64,000 nt of DNA from Telopea speciosissima. Its lineage: Eukaryota; Streptophyta; Magnoliopsida; Proteales; Proteaceae. Location of the stretch: contig NC_057922.1 in assembly GCF_018873765.1 (NCBI RefSeq), positions 44,102,321 to 44,166,320 of the forward strand. Direction: 5' to 3'. The position numbers were made by a program, and so were the translations under genes. Shown here one piece after another: positions 23,201 to 33,199 of this stretch. The notes under the pieces were generated by a model. The model was not told the origin of the DNA. It searched no databases and saw only the letters and a list, made by a program, of their open reading frames with translations. The number at the start of each line of letters is the position of its first letter. The first letter of the stretch is position 1.

Positions 23201-24754
23201 GCCTGTTTTAATTGAATATTTAGAAGATGGATCTGTAGGTCTCCTCTTGTTTTCTGTCAGGCGGCAGCTGAGGTTGAGAGGCTGACTAAACTGAAAGCCA
23301 GTAGAATGAAAGAACTGGTCATGAAAAAGAGGTCCGAGTTGGAGGAAATATGCAGAAGAGCACATATTGAGCCTGACAAAAGCACAGCTGCTGAAAAGGC
23401 TAACGCTTTGATTGACTCTGGTATAACAGCTTCCTGCCAGCTGCTGTCTAAAGCTAATGGTGAAGATGCATTTCTCAATGTTAACTTTTGTTCAGGTCTT
23501 GTTGATCCCTCTGAACTTCTGGCAAGTATTGAAGCACAGATAACTGAGGCAAAAGATGAAGCTGCTAGTCGAAAAGAAATTATGGATAGAATAGACAGGT
23601 GGCTTGCAGCCTGTGAGGAGGAAAATTGGCTAGAAGACTACAACCAGGTAAGGTTTAATTTCCTTGTATGGTGATATTGTATTTGCAGTACTTTCTACTT
23701 TAATCAAACTTATTAAAGGTCAAACGAATAGCATAGTTGCTCAATAGGATCATTCAAGTCATCAGGATGAAAGCCTGCTTTGGAATAAGCAATTGTGCTG
23801 GATTTCAGGATGAGAGTCGGTATAGCGCAGGAAGAGGTGCTCATATAAACCTTAAACATGCAGAAAAAGCTCGGATCATGGTAACCAAGATTCCAGGTAT
23901 TCCATTCTTCAGTAAAACCTTCTGTTGTCAATCTGAGGACCACTAATCTTTGTTTATCTGATTCTTCAATGTCAGCAATGGTAGAGAATCTGATCAACAG
24001 AACACTAGCCTGGGAAGGTGAACAAAAGATGTCATTTCTTTATGATGGGGTGAGTTATAGATTTGCTTAGATTGCCATGTCCATGAACTTCTTTGAGAAT
24101 CAATTTTTGAAGGAAACCTGCTTGGTGGTGTTATTTCAAGGTCCGGTTGGTCTCATTATTGGAGGATTATAAAGTAACCAGGCAATTAAGAGATGAGGAG
24201 AAGAAGAAATGCCGGGTAATTGTTGATTTGTACTTGCAGTTTGAATTTTTTGGTTTTTGCTCTCCCTATACAGTACAGATTGACCTTTCCATTTGTTTTA
24301 GCAGGATCAGAAGAAGCTTCAAGATCTGCTCCTTACCGAGAAGGAAGCCATGTATGGGTCTAAGCCAAGCCCAAAAAGAAGCAACAGCTTTAAGAAACTA
24401 GATGGCTATCGGGCTAATGGAAATGGATCCATGCCTCCCACACCACGAGCTAATGGAAATGGATCCATGCCTCCCACACCACGAGCTAACAGAAATGGAT
24501 CCATGCCTCCCACACCACGAGCTAACGGAAATGGATCCATGCCTCCCACACCACGCCGGAACTCAGTTGGGTGTGCAACACCTAAACTAACGACACCAAG
24601 GTCGCACTCTGGGCGTGAAAATGGATATCTCAGGGAAACAAGAAGGTTATCGACTGCTCCATTGAACTTCGTGGCCATTTCTAAAGAAGATATAATGTCA
24701 TATGCATTCACATCTGTTTGTGGTTCTGAGCCGGGGTCTTCTCCTCAAGGTTAA
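14213..24754 (+). CDS. MAP65: MAP65-family microtubule-bundling protein (MAP65-6/7 type), ten exons
   Basis: MAP65/Ase1/PRC1 proteins dimerise and cross-link antiparallel microtubules in the cortical array, spindle midzone and phragmoplast. Exons with GT-AG borders: 14213-14419, 21563-21817, 22698-22913, 22988-23143, 23261-23420, 23496-23647, 23809-23896, 23976-24049, 24141-24215, 24305-24754. Reading phases join exactly and give about 610 residues, the usual family length. Landmarks are [20 protein letters not shown] (exon 1), coiled-coil rods in exons 2-5, [10 protein letters not shown] and [13 protein letters not shown] (exon 6), then the hallmark [21 protein letters not shown] microtubule-binding block (exon 7). 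The tail [12 protein letters not shown] ... [13 protein letters not shown] resembles Arabidopsis MAP65-6. Intron 1 is 7.1 kb and full of transposons. The sequence before 14213 is frame-disrupted, so the true start is unclear and the copy could be a pseudogene. Confidence 0.9.
16012..16172 (+). mobile_element. Au SINE (tRNA-derived), copy 1
   Basis: The sequence matches the plant Au SINE plan. A head 'gtgcaacggtaaggttgctcc' region carries the A box, then a degraded B box 'gggtttgagtttgg', then the body 'aaacagcctctctgtgaaag', 'ggctgcgtacattatgaccc' and the end 'gggagcctcgtgcaccgggt'. It lies in the same orientation as MAP65. A target-site duplication is not clear. It is more diverged from the tRNA promoter consensus than copy 2. 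Confidence 0.8.
17497..18738 (+). mobile_element. Au SINE copy 2, split by a hAT-like element
   Basis: A perfect 15-bp direct repeat, atattttcatgataa, flanks the unit at 17482-17496 and 18739-18753. The SINE starts GAGAGCGGGCCTTGGTGCAAC. Its body resumes at 18570 with an intact B box (GGTTCGAGTC) and ends in a run of about 15 T. Au SINEs are Pol III-type, tRNA-derived elements mobilised by LINE machinery. The long exact target duplication shows insertion by target-primed reverse transcription before the internal DNA element arrived. Confidence 0.85.
17519..18569. mobile_element. Non-autonomous hAT-like element inside the SINE
   Basis: It interrupts the SINE head exactly. Ends are CATAATTGTCAAGG and, reverse-complemented from the right, CGTAGTGTCAAGGCG. 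Flanking 8-mers gtgcaacg (17511-17518) and gtgcaagg (18570-18577) differ at one base, as expected for a hAT target duplication. The 1.05 kb interior is AT-rich with no transposase frame; it contains repeated 'aaaatcaacattaagccac' units near 17680-17790. Confidence 0.75.
18898..21141 (-). mobile_element. RTE-type LINE, 5'-truncated, in MAP65 intron 1
   Basis: A perfect 15-bp duplication, ttctcagtctctcaa, flanks it at 18883-18897 and 21142-21156. On the minus strand it ends with a TTG-type tail (plus strand 'actacaacaacaac'), as RTE elements do. Fragmented RT frames include [14 protein letters not shown] and [16 protein letters not shown] (20546-20310), [16 protein letters not shown] (20088-19900) and [11 protein letters not shown] (19887-19594). 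The C-terminal [11 protein letters not shown] segment is at 19510-19328. Frames are broken by stops, so the copy cannot move by itself. Confidence 0.9.
21207..21256 (+). repeat. G-rich tract with G-quadruplex potential
   Basis: Several GGGAGGC-like units run into an uninterrupted G tract of about 17 bases on the sense strand of MAP65, 300 bp before exon 2. At least four runs of three or more G with short spacers satisfy the simple quadruplex pattern. Confidence 0.8.
22212..22509. mobile_element. hAT-like MITE in MAP65 intron 2
   Basis: Ends CATAGTTCAACATTTCGTTT and, on the other strand, CATAGTATTAAATCTCGTTT are inverted repeats. Flanking 8-mers gttggagg (22204-22211) and gtcggagg (22510-22517) differ at one position. 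Length is 298 bp and the interior is rich in 'tttcgg' and 'gaaat' repeats, with no coding capacity. Confidence 0.8.
23421..23495 (+). other. In-frame, stop-free 75-nt intron of MAP65 (exitron-like)
   Basis: The intron has donor GTATAAC and acceptor TTTTGTTCAG, and exons on both sides join as ...[14 protein letters not shown], the family-conserved sequence. Its length is a multiple of three and it has no stop codon in the host frame, so retention would add 25 residues without truncating the protein. Confidence 0.8.
24413..24556 (+). repeat. MAP65: Four tandem 36-bp units encoding [12 protein letters not shown] in MAP65
   Basis: Four head-to-tail 36-bp copies (24413, 24449, 24485, 24521) encode a 12-residue unit. 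Copy 3 has Arg for Gly and copy 4 runs into RRNS. Each unit carries a TPR motif (minimal proline-directed kinase site). Nucleotide identity between copies is very high, indicating recent duplication. As I recall them, MAP65-6-type tails have a single such PPTPRRNS element. Confidence 0.92.
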
Positions 24755-25278
24755 ATCCTTGAAACCCAAATTGGTATGATTTTCTTCAAATTCTGAAATT
24801 TAAATGCCATTAATGAAGTTCCTTTGTTCTACCTTTTGTTTCTGCAGGATTGAACTAGTTTCTGTATACTGGATTGAAGCGGCATAAAACCTTGTGAATA
24901 AGAAAAGAATGTACACTAGCGTTTGATTGTGATTTGTTAGGTGTTCAGAGGTAGTTAGTAGTTTGGAACTACTGGTTAATTTTTTGTTTGTGTCTTTCAA
25001 AATAAGGGCTAAATATGGAATGGTGTAGTACTGACCACATAGTTTTGAGGGTTTGTTTATGTTTCCAAAGTGCTGACCATGTATTTTGTGGGTTTGCTTG
25101 TATTACACATATACATGTATATATACGTATTGGTGTGGCTAACAAATTTTTTTTAGGCTTAGTCAATTGTAGGGCTTGTGTAAACCTCCATTGAGTGCCT
25201 GCTATGTAGGTTCTGAACTATACCACTGTATCCATTACCTTGTTATTGCAGTCCCTTGATGTAAGAACACATGGATTT
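24755..25278 (+). other. MAP65 3' UTR and downstream flank
   Basis: After the TAA at 24752-24754 there is a possible 3' intron (donor near 24771, acceptor 'tttctgcag' ending at 24848). An alternative using CAAG|GTTAAA would change only the last residues. AT-rich downstream sequence with 'aataag' signals near 24897 and 25003 suggests polyadenylation before about 25050. No further gene. Confidence 0.5.
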
Positions 25279-25283
25279 AACCG

Positions 25284-25726
25284 TGTAAATAGAACACGGG
25301 CCAGGCCCAGTCCAGGGGTAGGCCGGACCCGACCCGACCCGACCCGCAGCGCATGGAGTGAACCAGCCACTTAAGTGGCTCGGTCTCTTCCCCCCTCTTA
25401 GATCGATTCCCAGTGGGAGTCTAAATAGGGGCAGGGGTCTTAGGGTTTTGGCTTTAAATAGAAAGTTTGTAATCCTAAGACCAAATTATCTGAGAAACCA
25501 AATTCTCTCTCTCTCTAGTGTTTTGTATTTTCTATGGGATTCTATCTTTTCCTAAGGATTTGTGGCGTGGAGTTCTTTGTGGAAAAGCCTATCGTGATCG
25601 TGGAGATTCGTTCGTGTGCTTGTAACTATAAGCTTGGCTTTTGATTCTTCTTCCGCTGTGTTTCTGTACACATTCAGGTATGATCCAAACCCGAGTCTAT
25701 TTGGATTTGGTATATGTGATTTAACA
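25284..25726 (+). repeat. Copia 5' LTR
   Basis: It begins TGTAAATAGAACAC and ends GATTTAACA, 443 bp, and shares nearly all its sequence with 32049-32498. It differs by substitutions and a small deletion near 25314 plus an extra 'gacccgacccgacccg' expansion. 'gtctaaataggg' near 25420 is a TATA-like candidate. Confidence 0.9.
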
Positions 25727-25727
25727 A

Positions 25728-25739
25728 TGACATCAGAGC
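25728..25739 (+). other. Copia primer-binding site (initiator tRNA-Met)
   Basis: TGACATCAGAGC, two bases away from the canonical TGGTATCAGAGC, directly after the 5' LTR. It is mutated but in the right place and orientation. Confidence 0.75.
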
Positions 25740-26987
25740 TATTGGTTTATAGTTCGCTATTGATTTAAGAACTTTTTTTTTTGGTTTCTTGAGATCTGCA
25801 ACCAGCGGTGATGCACGCTGCCATGGCAACGTGCGTGCACCGCAATTGGTTGCCGCACATGTTGGCCCCTTGCGCATGCCTGCCGACTCCGCAGCCCCTC
25901 ATTGCCTCTCTGTGCGCCTGCGCTTTGTTGCGGCACTCGCGCGATTGTCTGCAGGCTTGCACCTTGATGGCCTGCACACGTGGCTCCCATTACGCACAAT
26001 TCCTATGTATATATAACGATTACACCAATCATTATGCTTTTTTGTTTTATGAAAGGCCATACTCAAGTTTATGAACAGTAACAGCCTCCAAAGGGTGTAC
26101 GGTTATTTAAAAATAAAAATACAAATTTGCAGCCATGTTGTTTTGGCCGCGCCTCCTCATGGGCAAAATTGAAGTTTTTTTTTTTTGTAAATGTTGATTT
26201 TAGGGTTTTTGGGAAGGAGATGGGTGAAGGGGGAATCTCCCTTCACATTCCCCCTTCACCCACCCCATTTCTTTTTCTCTAATTGATTGTAATTGTAATT
26301 GTATGTCTAATTGATTTTAATTGTCCTTATTTTTTATTTTTGCTATTATGTGTTTTCGAATTTAAATTAGCAATTTTACCCTCTCGTGGCGATATTGACT
26401 TTGTTTGACCCACATCATATGGGTAAGAGGTCAAACCCCATCCCATGTAACCTATGTTTTTTTTTTGTTTTTTTTTTTTTGTATTTCATGGGATGGAATA
26501 GTGGTGCTTGTATAAGGGATGTGTTTTGACGTATGTGCGAGAGAGTTGGTACCTAGACATGATACAAAGTGCGGTGCTCTCCAGTAGTGATGTAGTAGGA
26601 TTCTTGAATGTAAAGAATTGGTTGTAATTTTTAATATTTTATATTTTGAGAAGTCATGTAATGGGAGCCTATTGCACTGTGTATTATAACCTCGTATTGA
26701 CTCGGCATATCACTCCAAGTATCAATCTGGGTCTCTTGTGTGAGTCCCTTGCGCACCTGATGTATGACACATTAAAATGTGGTTTGGAGATGCACTTTCT
26801 CCTATTTTGTTCGAAATCAATTAAAATTATACGTTTCTAAACCCACACATTGTAAGATTTGATTATGAGCCTAGCGAAATTTTTGGTCTCACCGTGTGAA
26901 AGAGAGAACCATTAATTTTAATTAGGATTTTTTGAACAAATTTTTTTTATGAATTTATAATAAATGTTTTCCCTTGCACACTGTACT
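25740..26987 (+). other. Copia untranslated leader
   Basis: About 1.2 kb between the primer site and gag, with a GC-rich patch (25800-25990), several T runs (26177, 26456) and no convincing coding frame. The overlapping 70-88 residue frames in the GC-rich patch lie on both strands and resemble no family. Confidence 0.6.
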
Positions 26988-28242
26988 GATGGTTATTAAG
27001 AATGTTGTTGCTGACCTTAACCAAGGCAACAAGTTGGATGGAACCAACTATGATATGTGGCATCGTAAGATGAGGTTCATACGTAATGAACAAGATTACC
27101 TTGAACACCTGACCAATGAAATGACTAACCCCGATGAGGGTACTACCGCCCATCACCGTCAAGAAAAGGAAGCCTATGAGGCTTAGTTTAAGAGAGATCC
27201 TAGTGTTCGCTTTATTATGTTAACCTCGATGCACGATGATCTCATCTGCCAGTATGAAAAGTGCAAAATTGCCAAGTCCATGTGGGATCTGGTTAAGTTA
27301 GACTTTGGGGGTACATCAACTACAAGGTTGCAAGCCATGACCTTGAAGTTTGAGATGTACCGTAAGGACCCCAAGTACAACATGGTTGAATACTTTAGGG
27401 TTGTAAAAGACATGATACGAAAGTTAGATGATATCAGGGTATACCTTACCAATGAGCAGCAAGTTCAACCCGTCATTAGGACGTTACCTGATTCCTAGGC
27501 CCAAATGAAAGTGGTTCTCACACATAACGACAGTGTCAAAACTTTCAATGACAGTGCTGCTCATGTGGAGCTAGAGGCGGAGCGCCTAGAGGCGACCTAC
27601 TCATATGCCCTTGTCGCCCAAGCGGAGCAGCGCAAGACTTCTGAGTCTAAATGCAAGAGGCAAAGGAACACAGGAAATCAGAGACAGACTCAGAATGCTG
27701 CACCAAGTGGAGACAAATCCGTCAAGCGCAAACGTGGCAAGCGAGGTGGAAAGAGAGACATCATCAAGGTCAAGTGCTATAACTGCCAGAAGATGGGGCG
27801 CTTCGTTCGTGATTGCACTAAAGTGAAGAAGGTGTCATTTCTTTGCTTCTCTCCCTGTACTTTTGTGTGTACGCATGTTTTGGTTGCCCAAACCCAATCT
27901 AACTGGATTGTGGATACAGGAGCAACAAGACACATAGCGCGCGATCAAGGGGGATTCGTAGATTATAAAAAGATTTTGGATGGCGTCCAGAATATCTACA
28001 TGGGGAATGGCACGAGTGAAGCAGTTCGAGGAGTTGGTACCTATCAGCTCACATTACGCACTGGGCGCATCATGCTTCTTCATAATGTGCTGTACGCACC
28101 GAAAATCCAGCATAATCTACTTTCTGTTACTGCACTTTTGACTTTAGGTTATTCATTTATTTTTTATGTGATACTTTTGAGATACGTTTGGATGGTAGTT
28201 ATTTTGGACAATGTTTTTTTGAGAATGGTTTTATTAAAGTAG
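26988..28242 (+). pseudogene. Copia gag and protease region
   Basis: One frame with two TAG stops (27184, 27496). It starts with NQGNKLDGTNYDMWHRKMR, the UBN2-type gag motif of copia elements. It continues through a basic stretch to a zinc knuckle CYNCQKMGRFVRDC in which the usual His is replaced by Arg. The aspartic protease motif WIVDTGATRHIA follows near 27905. The frame is lost at about 28165, where the sequence continues in another frame. The two stops and the lost knuckle His make it non-functional. Confidence 0.88.
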
Positions 28243-28844
28243 ATTTGATAACTCCTATGGTTGCTTCTTCATCTTTTGTGATTAATGCTGATATTAGCTC
28301 GAAATCAATTGCATGACATGCTATACTAGGACACATAGGTCAAGATAGGATGGGACGGTTAGCTAGAGAAGGGCTTCTTGGCCCACTCGCTAAAATCAAC
28401 CTATCGACATGCGAACCATGTTTAGCTGGCAAGGTCCACCGGAAGCCTTTTGCAAAGGCAATCTGAGCAACCTAGACCCTAGAGCTTGTCCATTCGAACA
28501 TCTATGGACCAATGAATGTGAAGGCATGCCACAGTGCTTCTTATTTCCTTACCTTTCATAGACAATATTCGCGATATGGCTATGTCTTCTTGATTACTCA
28601 CCGCTACGAAGCATTAGATTGCTTCAAACGCTCTGTAGCAGAGGTTGAGAATCAACAAAGCAGGAGTTTAAAAACTCTACGCACTGACCGAGGATGCGAA
28701 TATCTGTCAAATCAGTTTAAAGAACTGTGTGAGAAAAAAGGAATCACCCGACAATTAACTATTCCTTCTACTCCGCAGCAAAATGGTGTAGCAGAGCGAA
28801 GGAATAGGTTAATACTAGATATGGTTAGATCGATGATGGCGTAG
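28243..28844 (+). pseudogene. Copia integrase region
   Basis: The pre-integrase zinc finger LGHIGQDRMGRL...CEPCLAGK (HHCC type) is at 28325-28440. The catalytic core has the HSNIYGPM block, where the first catalytic Asp (usually HSD) is Asn, then RTDRGCEY with the second Asp and PQQNGVAERRNR with the Glu. Stops occur at 28315, within 28440-28470 and at 28842. Loss of the first Asp alone would abolish integration. Confidence 0.85.
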
Positions 28845-29273
28845 GCCAACCTCCCAATATCCTTCTGGGGGATGCTCTTTTGACCACTGGCTACATCCTT
28901 AACCGCGTGTCCTCACAGTCAGTTCCTTTCACTCCCTATGAATTGTGGAAAGGCACAAAGCCCGCTTTGAGGCATATGCGACCATGGGAATGTGCAGGAT
29001 AAGTTTATAGTACCTCCCTTAAGTTTGGGAAACTTGGCCCTAGAGCTAAAAATAATATCTTTATAAGATATTTCAATACTTCAAAAGGCTATGTAATGTA
29101 TGGTGAATATCAAGATGGAGGAATGACTGAGACTGAGTCCCGCGATGTTGATTTTCTTGAAACCGACTTCCCTAGTATTAAAGGTGTTGGCAAAGTTCTT
29201 GATCTCTTTGAGATAGAGATTGATGAAAATGTTCCAACTACTCTTAGCGAAGCTGGGGAATTAATAACTCATT
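28845..29273 (+). pseudogene. Copia integrase C-terminal and RT-linker remnant
   Basis: Contains ISFWGDALLTTGYILNRV and PYELWKGTKP, the usual integrase C-terminal motifs, followed by stop-riddled sequence and then YGEYQDGGMTETESRDVDFLETDFPS in another frame. The reading frame changes at least twice here. Confidence 0.75.
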
Positions 29274-31010
29274 ATGAGATCACTAGAGAGGGTGAGAGTG
29301 ATTATCAGCCCAGTGCGAGTGTGCCACTTAGTGAAAGCGCACAACCCAAAGGATAAGATCCCTTCACGCGAAGGAGCACACGTGGACATGTTCCCCGTCG
29401 TCGTTTTGAGATTGAAGGGGACGCCCTTGTTTGCATTCCAAGGGATGGATGAGCTGACCTCAATAAGTAAGGCACTCTCCTCGCCAACTAAGGAAATGTG
29501 GCAAGCTCTTATGGAAGATGAGTTGAGTTCTATGAGTAAGAACCAAGTCTTGGAGTTAGTTGACCTTCCGCCTAGACGCAAAGCCATTGGGAACAAATGG
29601 GTCCTGAAGGTCAAGCACAAGGTAGATGGTTCAATTGACAAGCATAAAACACGCCTTGTGGCGAAGGGATATACCCAAAGAGAGGTAGTAGACTACGATG
29701 AGACGTTCTCCCCTATGGTGAGAATGACCTCCATACACCTCATTCTAGCCATTGTCGCAAAGTTGGATTTGAAACTCTACCAAATGGATGTTAAAACTGC
29801 TTTTCTCAATACAGAACTGGATGAGGAGATCTTTATGGCTCAACCCGTGGGTTTTGAGAAGGAGGGACAAAAGCACAAAGTATGTCGTCTCAAACATTCC
29901 ATCTATGACCTTAAGCAATCGTCTAGGCAGTGGTACATTAGATTTCATCATGCCATTACCTCTATAGCTTTTGAAATGATTGAAGATGACCACTACGTAT
30001 ATGATAAATGGTCCTAGGAAGGTTTCCTTATCATATCCTTATATGTAGATGACATCTTGCTGGCTGGGAATGAAATTGAGATGGTTGTCGCCACTAAAGA
30101 GTGGTTGTCCTCTACTTTTGAGATGAAGGACATGGGTGAGGCCAACTTTGTGTTAGGCGTGAAGATTGTGAGGGACCACACTAGGAAGCTTCTTAGTTTG
30201 TCTCAAGAGACTTACATAAAGAAAGTCTTGGAGCAGTTTCATATGAACAACTCGAAACCCATAGACACTCCAATGGACAAGGCATGCACTTTAAGCCTAG
30301 ACCAATGCCCTAAGACTGATGAAGAGAGAAATCAAATGTTCAAAATACCCTATGCGGCAGCAGTAGGTAGCCTGATGTATGCGATGATGTGCACACATCC
30401 AGATATATGTTTTGTTGTTGGCATGGTTAGCCGTTACCAAAGCAACCCAGGACCAGTTTATTGGCAGGCAGTAAAGAGAATCTTTCGATACCTACGTGGA
30501 ACTACAGACCTCTTGCTCACCTTCAGTGGTTCAGACTTGAGACTGAGAAGCTATAGTGAAGCTAATTGGGCTAGTGATAGAGACGAGCGTAAATCCACTT
30601 CAGGGTCTGCATTTGTCCTAAGAAGCGGAGCTGTTACTTGGAGTAGCAAAAAATAGACTTGTATCACCCTATCCACGATGGAGTCGAAGTACGTCGCATG
30701 TTTGACAGCAATTCAGGAGGCCCTTTGGCATAGAAGGTTCTTGCAGAGACTTAGTGTTTCTGCTTACTCAGACGACGATGTGCTTATACATTGTGACAGC
30801 ACGACAGTACTTACATTTACAAAGGACCCCAAGTTTCATGGTAGAGCTAAGCACATTGATATACGATATCACTACATTCGAGATATAGTCGCGCAAGGTG
30901 AAGTAGTTCTACAGCATATCTCCATTGGCAATATGTTGGCTGATCCTTTGACAAAGCCCATTGCCAGAAATGTTTTCCTAGTTCATGTTAGGAACCTGGG
31001 ACTCAGGTAG
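29274..31010 (+). pseudogene. Copia reverse transcriptase and RNase H
   Basis: A single frame interrupted only by TAG at 30015 and 30654. RT blocks: NKWVLKVKHKVDGSIDKHKTRLVAKGY, ETFSPMVRMTSI, YQMDVKTAFLN, the SLYVDDILLAGN active site (YVDD, about 30036-30072) and LGVKIVRD. RNase H follows with SEANWASDRDERKSTSG (D), ESKYVACLTAIQEALW (E), HCDSTTVL (D) and the KHIDIRYHYIRD...LADPLTKP end. Catalytic residues are present; the two stops are the visible defects. Confidence 0.92.
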
Positions 31011-32048
31011 GTTTGATGTGTATTTTTGGGAACACTTTTTATCGATGGACATTTATTCGTATTCCTCTTACATTTATTAATGAGAATATTTGTTTGAGCA
31101 ATTTTGTGTGTATACATTCATTATTGTAAAGATGTCACCAGGCACTGAGTTGACCCACTCACACGGGTGATTCGCCTTGGTGCTTGTAGATTACGAGCAA
31201 GATGAGCCTATAAGCATTTGTGCTTCAAGGTGCCTTAGTTAGAGCTAAGATGAGACCTTATCTAGTTCAACTTAGAAGATACCACACTTCTATGTAGCCT
31301 ATGGAAAGTCGGATGTGAGGTTTCAGGCAAAAACCATGAGGGTGACTGCGCTAGAAACTCAGATTAGGTGCTTGAAGTAGAGACTAGACTAAGATCTGTA
31401 TGGCTTTATATTTTCGTAATTGACATGCCCACCTCAGTGGGAGTTGTGCTATAGCATGCATATCATACTACATGTGCTTATGCCGATCGACTGTGAGAGT
31501 GATTGAATGGATCCCTGCTTCGTCACTGTGTGAGCCACGTGGATTATATTAATCCCATAGTACCCTTATTACCTGACACATTGTCATGAAGAGGACATCT
31601 AATGATGCTACTTTAAAGTCCTCCTTAAGATCATGGATGATGCGGTCCAGCGGGAAACGATTGGAAAAGTTGTTGGAGATCATTATATTGACATGAGGGG
31701 CTCAAGGAAAACCATCTCACATTAAACCTTTGTTTTGTGACACATTGCCTAGGAGACTTGTTGTATTTGTGATCGACGTAGTCATGAGTGCATTACATAT
31801 AAAGGGTTAGCACTGCTAATCATGAGGGATCGAGAGTGCTAGAGTTGGTGTAATTGGATTGTTTGGGGTATTTCGAGATTGCTTGTGAATGATGTACTAT
31901 GATGGTTAGATGGAAGCTTGATATAGTACTCCTACCCTGTATTATCTTGTTAGGTCGCACGCCCCATTTCTTGTATAAAGAGTTACACAATTGAGAGAAA
32001 CTTAGAAGCATAGTTAAACTAATGCGCCCCATGTGGGCGAGTGGGAGA
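31011..32048 (+). other. Copia 3' untranslated region and polypurine tract
   Basis: About 1 kb without a family-like frame between the RNase H stop and the 3' LTR. The purine-rich 'gggcgagtgggaga' at 32035-32048 abuts the LTR and is the likely plus-strand primer. Confidence 0.7.
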
Positions 32049-32498
32049 TGTAAATAGAACACAGGCCAGGCCCAGTCCAAGCCACCCACAAGGGGCAGGC
32101 CGAACCCAACCCGACCTGCAGCGCGTGGAGAGAACCAGCCACTTAAGTGGTTAGGTCTCTTCCCCCCTCTTAGATCAATTCCCAGTGGGAGTCTAAATAG
32201 GGGAAGGGGTCTTAGGGTTTTGGCTTTAAATAGAAAGCCTGTAACCTTAAGACCAAATTATCTGAGAAACCAAATTCTCCCTCTCTCCAGTGTTTTGTGT
32301 TCTCTGTGGGATTCCATCTCTTCCCAAGGATTTGTGGTGTGGAGTTCTCTGAGGATAAGCCTATCGTGATCGTGGAGATTCGCTCATGTACTCGTAACCA
32401 TAAGCTTGGCTTTTAATCCTTTTTCCGTTGCGTTTCTGTACACATTCATATATGATCCAAACTCGAGTTTATTTGGATCTGGTATATTTGAACTAACA
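32049..32498 (+). repeat. Copia 3' LTR
   Basis: 450 bp, starts TGTAAATAGAACAC and ends GAACTAACA, matching the 5' LTR over its whole length with scattered substitutions. It keeps the 'agccacccacaa' segment missing from the 5' LTR. Confidence 0.9.
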
Positions 32499-32539
32499 AA
32501 CAGTAATTTACACTTTCTATAGCATGGTGGATACAATGG

Positions 32540-32891
32540 TGTTGGGGACGAATATGTAACCACGAGGAAGAACCCAAACAAACAATCACTCAACGTAAGA
32601 AATTTATCGTGGTTCAGCAAGATTGCCTACATCCACTTGAGAGAATCAAAGATTTTTTACTATTTCTTGAAAAACTCTCTATACCATTCTCAACTTCACA
32701 AAGTGTTTTTCTTTGCTTGTTACTAGGGTTTTCCACACAAAGGCAACATATAGGGAAACCCAAAACCCTAATCTCCACATAATTATAATTTTATTCTGTA
32801 CATGTAATTGACTCAAAACCCATCTCAGTTATAAATATAGATCATTTACAATTGTGGACCCGTAGAATACAAGACATACCCAACCCTAACA
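32540..32891 (-). repeat. Solo LTR with exact 5-bp target duplication
   Basis: The unit starts TGTTGGGGACG and ends CCAACCCTAACA (TG...CA) and is flanked by aatgg on both sides (32535-32539 and 32892-32896). The segment 'cgtggttcagcaagattgc' resembles LTRs of plant copia elements in reverse orientation. No internal region accompanies it, so it is a solo LTR left by recombination. Confidence 0.82.
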
Positions 32892-33199
32892 AATGGTTCA
32901 TCCATTTTTGAATTAGACTCTGCACAAGGGTTGTCCTGATTTTTTTTGTTAGGAGTGAGTGAGTGAGAAGCACAAGAAGTGTCAGAGTTTGAATAGAAGA
33001 GTGAAGGACGTGGCCCTTTGGAAAGAGCACGAGAAGAGGAAAGGAAGAGTTGTAAGGAGAAGCAATTGGTTCTTAGTTCTTACATTGTTTGGCCACTTTC
33101 TTCACCTTTGAGTAGCTGCAAATAATGTTATGGAGGAAGAGACCTTCATCTCCTATTATCGAATTAATATTATGGTTCACCCTCTTGGGAATTTTTTGT
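32892..33199. other. Short spacer without gene
   Basis: No coding frame, repeat or regulatory structure recognised between the solo LTR and the family-A LTR. Confidence 0.5.

Larger units (their letters stand above)
25284..32498 (+). mobile_element. Ty1/copia retrotransposon, nearly full length, disabled
   Basis: Two LTRs (25284-25726 and 32049-32498) flank gag, protease, integrase, RT and RNase H in copia order. Flanking 5-mers aaccg (25279-25283) and aacag (32499-32503) match at four positions, consistent with an old target duplication. The coding region has several in-frame stops (27184, 27496, 30015, 30654) and at least one frameshift. A non-coding leader of about 1.2 kb precedes gag and about 1 kb lies between pol and the 3' LTR. 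It lies just downstream of MAP65 in the same orientation. Confidence 0.93.

Noticed and set aside
24406-24711. Minus-strand repeat frame across the MAP65 tail
   Set aside because: It is the antisense of the 36-bp coding repeat; the sense frame continues MAP65 with conserved motifs on both sides.
25789-26074. Cys-rich frames after the copia 5' LTR
   Set aside because: They lie in the untranslated leader, overlap on both strands and resemble no secreted or metal-binding family.
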